DNA of 40,707 nucleotides. Source: Minisyncoccota bacterium (GTDB lineage Bacteria; Patescibacteriota; Minisyncoccia; UBA6257; 02-FULL-45-10c). A program made the position numbers and the translations under genes. The notes below the pieces were generated by a model. It ran no database searches. It saw nothing but the letters and a program-made list of their open reading frames with translations, and had not been told where the DNA came from. Numbering within the stretch: the first letter of the stretch is position 1; each line of letters begins with the position of its first letter. The stretch spans positions 1-40,707 of the forward strand of contig JAQURY010000005.1 of assembly GCA_028715395.1 (NCBI GenBank), written 5' to 3'. This document shows, one piece after another, positions 37,643 through 40,707 of the stretch.

Positions 37643-38668
37643 CTATCTTAAAAAATCTTTTATTACTTTATCCGTTTCACGCGCGCTTTTAACTCTCATA
37701 AGTTTTATTCTCAAATCTTTTGCCCCGTCAAAACCATGACAATATGCCGCAAAATGCTTATACATTTCTTCAAATCTTTTTTTGCCCTTAAAAATCTTTT
37801 CAAATAATTCGGCGTGTTCAGCAACGGCTATCAATCTTTCTTTTATATCTGGAGTTTTTCCGCTAAAAAACCACGGGTTGCCGATTAACGCCCTGCCGAC
37901 CATCACGCCGTCCACTCCCGATATTTTTATTTTTTCCCGCGCATCTTCCATATCCTTTACGTCGCCATTTCCCAATACCAGCGGCCTATTTGCGGACGAA
38001 TCGTATTTCTTTACAATTTCCACCGCTTTGGCAATTTCGTTCCAATGCGCCGGCGGACCGGACTTCTCGCTCCGCGTCCTGCCGTGAATCGTAATCGCTG
38101 CCGGTTCCGTCTCCAATAAATACCCTAGCCAATCTTTCAAAATATTTGTTTTATAACCCAAACGCGTCTTTACCGATACGGGCAATTTTCCCGCCCCCTG
38201 CTTTGTCGCCAAAATAATTTCCTGCGCCAATTTTGGATTTTTTATAAGCGCCGCGCCCGCTCCCTGCTTTTCAATCTTTTTGTGCGGACAGCCCATATTT
38301 ATATCTATCCCGTCAAAGCCCAGCTCGCCCGCCATTTCCGCGCATTTGTAAAAATTATCCGGCTTAGAACCGAATAATTGAACAACTATCGGCTTTTCTT
38401 TTTTGCTGTATTTCAAATCAATCAAAAGTTTCGGTTTCCCCGCCCTTGAACAAAGACCGTCGCAAGAAACAAATTCCGTCCAAATCACATCCGGCCCTCC
38501 TACGCGCTTCGCGCTTCGGCGGGTAAACTTCCCATCTTCATCTAAAACATCTGCTCCGCCATATCTAGAATATTTAACTAACATTAACCGAAACGCCTCG
38601 TCGGTAACTTCCGACATCGCCGCCGAAGCGAAAATCGGTTTTTTTAATTTTCTCCAAAAGTTATTCAT
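37643..38668 (-). CDS. dus: tRNA-dihydrouridine synthase
   Basis: The 341-residue flavoenzyme reduces uridine to dihydrouridine in tRNA. It has the TIM-barrel motifs PIFASAAMSEVTDEAFRLML, VQLFGSKPDNFYKCAEMAG, the catalytic DINMGCPHKKIEKQGAGAAL (Cys in GCP), ITIHGRTRSEKSGP and MVGRALIGNPWFF (FMN phosphate region). Which of DusA, B or C it is cannot be decided by eye. I chose the ATG at 38666-38668 because the barrel begins there and the preceding pilin gene ends at 38670. A longer reading starting upstream would run into that gene. It is co-directional with the pilins and the HAD gene. Confidence 0.93.
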   Translation of the reverse strand: MNNFWRKLKKPIFASAAMSEVTDEAFRLMLVKYSRYGGADVLDEDGKFTRRSAKRVGGPDVIWTEFVSCDGLCSRAGKPKLLIDLKYSKKEKPIVVQLFGSKPDNFYKCAEMAGELGFDGIDINMGCPHKKIEKQGAGAALIKNPKLAQEIILATKQGAGKLPVSVKTRLGYKTNILKDWLGYLLETEPAAITIHGRTRSEKSGPPAHWNEIAKAVEIVKKYDSSANRPLVLGNGDVKDMEDAREKIKISGVDGVMVGRALIGNPWFFSGKTPDIKERLIAVAEHAELFEKIFKGKKRFEEMYKHFAAYCHGFDGAKDLRIKLMRVKSARETDKVIKDFLR

Positions 38669-38669
38669 T

Positions 38670-39965
38670 TTATTTTGTTGAATTATATATTGATTTTGCT
38701 TCCGCCGCTGAAAGAACACGATTATAAAATCTGACATCGTCTATTATACCGTCAAAATAATTGCTTGCGCCATGATATTCATAGCCAATTCTTAAAGTTT
38801 TTGCGGAATAGTCAGCCGTAAGGGTACAAGAAGAATCAGGGGTTCCCGCCAACGTTCCATTCACATACACTTTCATGCTGTTTGTTTCCCAAGTAGCTAC
38901 AATATGAGTCCAAGTATTTGCCGTAAATACTCCCGACGAACCAAAATAAACATAATTTAAAGTTGAATCACTCCCCCTAATTGTAAACATGGCATTATTG
39001 GAATTTGCCGCCTCTCTTTTCCATAGTAAAAAACTATTGTCTACATTATATTGCCCAACATTTAATATGCCATGTATTACTCCATCGCTTTGATCCCAAT
39101 CGGGTTTTACCCAAACGGAAACGCTCCCCGAACTTCCTATAATATTCGCCGGACTGCCTACGTCCACATAATCGTCAACATAATCAAAATTCAAAGCGCT
39201 TCCTATTTTTCCGGTTGCTCCGTAAGTTACGCCTCCCGACTGAGTGCCGCTTCTTCCATTTCCGCTGGAGTCCGAAAGCGTTCCGCTTCCTTCTTCAAAT
39301 TTCCAATATGCGGTAAGTCCCGAATCTGAAACCTGAGAAAGAGTTTTATCGGTACCCACTTCATAAACGGCATAAGTGTCTCCGCCATCATTTGAAACCG
39401 CATCTTCGCTTCCCCCCATTCTATATTTTGTTGATTCAAGAAGCGCGTTCAATTCCCAGCTGCCTCCCATCATATATGTATAATAAAATCCGTTAGTAGT
39501 TGTGTTGACGGGATCTATCGGCAAAACCGAAAACAAAGATCCTGCTGAAGTAGTAAGATTTACCGGTATCCAGCCCGTACCATCTATTTTTCTGTAATTG
39601 GCTGTTGTGGAGCAATAGTAGGAATAACCTGCCGCCAGAGCGGGAAGAGAATATTCGTCGCAATCGGTATCCCCGTCCGTACCCGGAAGAGAAACATAAA
39701 CATTTGTGGCTGTTCCCAAGCTCGTTCCGCCCAAAGATTGGTATATATTTAATGCCTTGTTGATATCTTGAAGCTCCAACATTCTTTGGGTATCTCTGGC
39801 TTGTTTAAATATTTGATCAGGTTTCAGCACTAAAACTACAACCGCCGACATCACAGCCAAAATACCGATAACAATAAGAAGTTCAACTAAGGTGAAACTT
39901 GCCTGTCCTTTGGCATGGCTTGCCTGTCCTTTGGCATGGGATTTTTGGGATTTAACAATGTTCAT
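38670..39965 (-). CDS. Type IV pilin-like protein fused to a LamG domain
   Basis: The 431-residue protein starts with a prepilin-type segment: a 23-residue leader containing two SHAKGQA repeats, then FTLVELLIVIGILAVMSAVV, an amphipathic start helix and ARDTQRMLELQDINKALNIY. Glu5 of the mature helix is present. The -1 residue before the Phe is Ser, whereas prepilin peptidase normally cuts after Gly. Residues about 220-431 form a LamG/concanavalin-like domain (YWKFEEGSG, SVSVWVKPDWDQSDGVIHGI, WTHIVATWETNSMKVYVNGT, GIIDDVRFYNRVLSAAEAKS). LamG domains bind sugars or proteins, so a tip adhesin is plausible. The cognate pilus assembly genes are not in the window. It lies 5 nt after a paralogue that is cut by the window edge. 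Confidence 0.85.
   Translation of the reverse strand: MNIVKSQKSHAKGQASHAKGQASFTLVELLIVIGILAVMSAVVVLVLKPDQIFKQARDTQRMLELQDINKALNIYQSLGGTSLGTATNVYVSLPGTDGDTDCDEYSLPALAAGYSYYCSTTANYRKIDGTGWIPVNLTTSAGSLFSVLPIDPVNTTTNGFYYTYMMGGSWELNALLESTKYRMGGSEDAVSNDGGDTYAVYEVGTDKTLSQVSDSGLTAYWKFEEGSGTLSDSSGNGRSGTQSGGVTYGATGKIGSALNFDYVDDYVDVGSPANIIGSSGSVSVWVKPDWDQSDGVIHGILNVGQYNVDNSFLLWKREAANSNNAMFTIRGSDSTLNYVYFGSSGVFTANTWTHIVATWETNSMKVYVNGTLAGTPDSSCTLTADYSAKTLRIGYEYHGASNYFDGIIDDVRFYNRVLSAAEAKSIYNSTK
39898..39939 (-). repeat. Exact tandem 21-bp duplication in pilin leader
   Basis: Two identical 21-bp units (39898-39918 and 39919-39939) encode SHAKGQA twice within the prepilin leader, ahead of the cleavage site. 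A change in unit number would add or remove seven residues without changing the frame. Confidence 0.95.
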
Positions 39966-39970
39966 AAAAA

Positions 39971-40707
39971 TTATTTACTCGCGTCATATAAAGCCAGAAT
40001 TTCTGCAGCAGAAAGAGTACGATTATAAATTCGAAAATCATCTATTATGCCTTCGTATTTTCCTCCCGAACCTAATTCGGCTCCTATATATAAAACATTA
40101 CCCGTGTTGTAAGAAATCGGACCGGCAATATCATCTGATGTTTGATATATGCCATTTAAATAAATTCTAGCCAAAGTACCATCATAAGTTCCGACAAAAT
40201 GATACCAAACATTATCCGAGATAGTACTGCTGTTTCCCATAAAATTAACTTTGGTGGAGCCATTTCCAACCATAAAATATGGTCTGCCCCCACTGTCGGG
40301 ATTTACCCACATGCCAATTCCATTATTATTGGTCCAGTTATATCCCAAAGAACATATAGTGGTATTTGAAGAAGGATTTTTAACCGGTTTAATCCATGCC
40401 GATATGGAAATTGCGCTTGTCGCATCTCTGAGAGCTGCATTAGTCATATTTATATAATCGCTTGAGGCCGGAGCAAATATTGCCGCATAAGAACCTACTT
40501 TGCTTCCTGTACTCCAATGAGTCCCTGTTCCGCCCCAAGTTCCCGAATAACCATTTCCGCTTGAATCTCCCGCAGTCGCCCCGCTTCCTTCGTCAAACGT
40601 CCAATATCCAATCAAGGAAGAATCTCTTTTGTATTCCTGAACAGCAGAAGGGGTAAGTTTCAGATTGGTTCCTATTTCAAAGCTGGCTATAGAATCTCCT
40701 CCGTCGG
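39971..40707 (-). CDS. Second pilin-LamG protein, 5' part cut by window edge
   Basis: The frame is open from the window edge to the stop at 39971, giving the C-terminal 245 residues. The visible part begins DGGDSIASFEIGTNLKLTPS, which resembles the NDGGDTYAVYEVGTDKTL stretch between pilin and LamG parts of its neighbour. It continues into a LamG domain (IGYWTFDEGSG, ISISAWIKPVKNP, VWYHFVGTYDGTLARIYLNG, GIIDDFRIYNRTLSAAEILA). The same order and spacing suggest a paralogue of the 38670 gene, so the missing part should hold a pilin segment. A TTG at 40613-40615 is a possible internal start but is not needed. Confidence 0.8.
   Translation of the reverse strand, partial: DGGDSIASFEIGTNLKLTPSAVQEYKRDSSLIGYWTFDEGSGATAGDSSGNGYSGTWGGTGTHWSTGSKVGSYAAIFAPASSDYINMTNAALRDATSAISISAWIKPVKNPSSNTTICSLGYNWTNNNGIGMWVNPDSGGRPYFMVGNGSTKVNFMGNSSTISDNVWYHFVGTYDGTLARIYLNGIYQTSDDIAGPISYNTGNVLYIGAELGSGGKYEGIIDDFRIYNRTLSAAEILALYDASK

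Noticed and set aside
38669-38737. Longer N-terminus for the dihydrouridine synthase
   Set aside because: The extra 23 residues overlap the preceding pilin gene and do not match the family. The ATG at 38666-38668 gives a standard start.
1-40707. CRISPR arrays, insertion sequences, integrases, toxin-antitoxin or restriction genes
   Set aside because: No regularly spaced repeats and no transposase, integrase, nuclease-methylase or antitoxin-like protein was recognised in any frame.

Overview
The window looks like chromosomal DNA of a Candidate Phyla Radiation bacterium (Patescibacteria, most like Parcubacteria). The reasons are compact, AT-rich gene packing, tiny intergenic gaps, short housekeeping enzymes (AlaRS without its C-terminal domain, ThrRS without a TGS domain), a CPR-style single-pass protein with a baseplate-J-like ectodomain, PsbP-like membrane-anchored proteins, Cys-rich secreted proteins, DUF2079, and type IV pilin/LamG fusions. 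TGA works as a stop codon. No rRNA, tRNA, CRISPR array, transposase or prophage module was seen.

Layout: 1-1011 (minus) is the infA-rpmJ-rpsM-rpsK translation cluster, with rpsK cut by the window edge. It is followed by the baseplate-J-like protein (1052-2662), then alaS and rmuC, then the rpmF-nusB-rnc-CYTH cluster up to 7516. 7632-9999 holds a membrane-anchored PsbP-like protein and a secreted Cys-rich protein. 10071-12778 is an accessory island: two signal-peptide proteins with beta-barrel (outer-membrane-like) character, a 94-aa orphan, and two overlapping, mutually similar microproteins. Each unit has a sigma70-type promoter, a Shine-Dalgarno sequence and a hairpin terminator. 12887-17962 (plus) is dnaE then thrS, separated by a perfect 36-bp palindrome. 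17999-23854 (minus) is a coiled-coil protein, gatB, tmk, rplK-nusG-secE and gyrB. 24008-25435 (plus) is a DUF2079 membrane protein. 25456-32897 (minus) is a six-gene run: glycerate 2-kinase, PEP synthase, D-2-hydroxyacid dehydrogenase, PsbP-like protein, enolase and GpsA. 33029-33334 is another Shine-Dalgarno-led orphan. 33401-36909 is a MacA/MacB-type ABC exporter. 37-40.7 kb is a HAD phosphatase, a Dus enzyme and two tandem pilin-LamG proteins, the second cut by the window edge.

How the genes fit together: most genes are translation, replication or division housekeeping. The metabolic run could take glycerate to 2-phosphoglycerate, PEP, pyruvate and D-lactate, with PEP synthase in place of pyruvate kinase. 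Surface functions are pilin-LamG proteins, the Cys-rich secreted protein, the barrel-like proteins and the exporter.

Two initiation styles coexist. Many housekeeping genes have no Shine-Dalgarno, and several have a -10 box only 6-9 nt before the ATG, which predicts leaderless mRNAs (rmuC, thrS, tmk, macA-like, DUF2079, gatB, the Cys-rich protein). The accessory orphans instead carry strong Shine-Dalgarno sequences, partly in shared short leader cassettes. This contrast and the barrel/microprotein island are the most unusual things in the window. All functional calls rest on motif recognition by eye; no database search was run.
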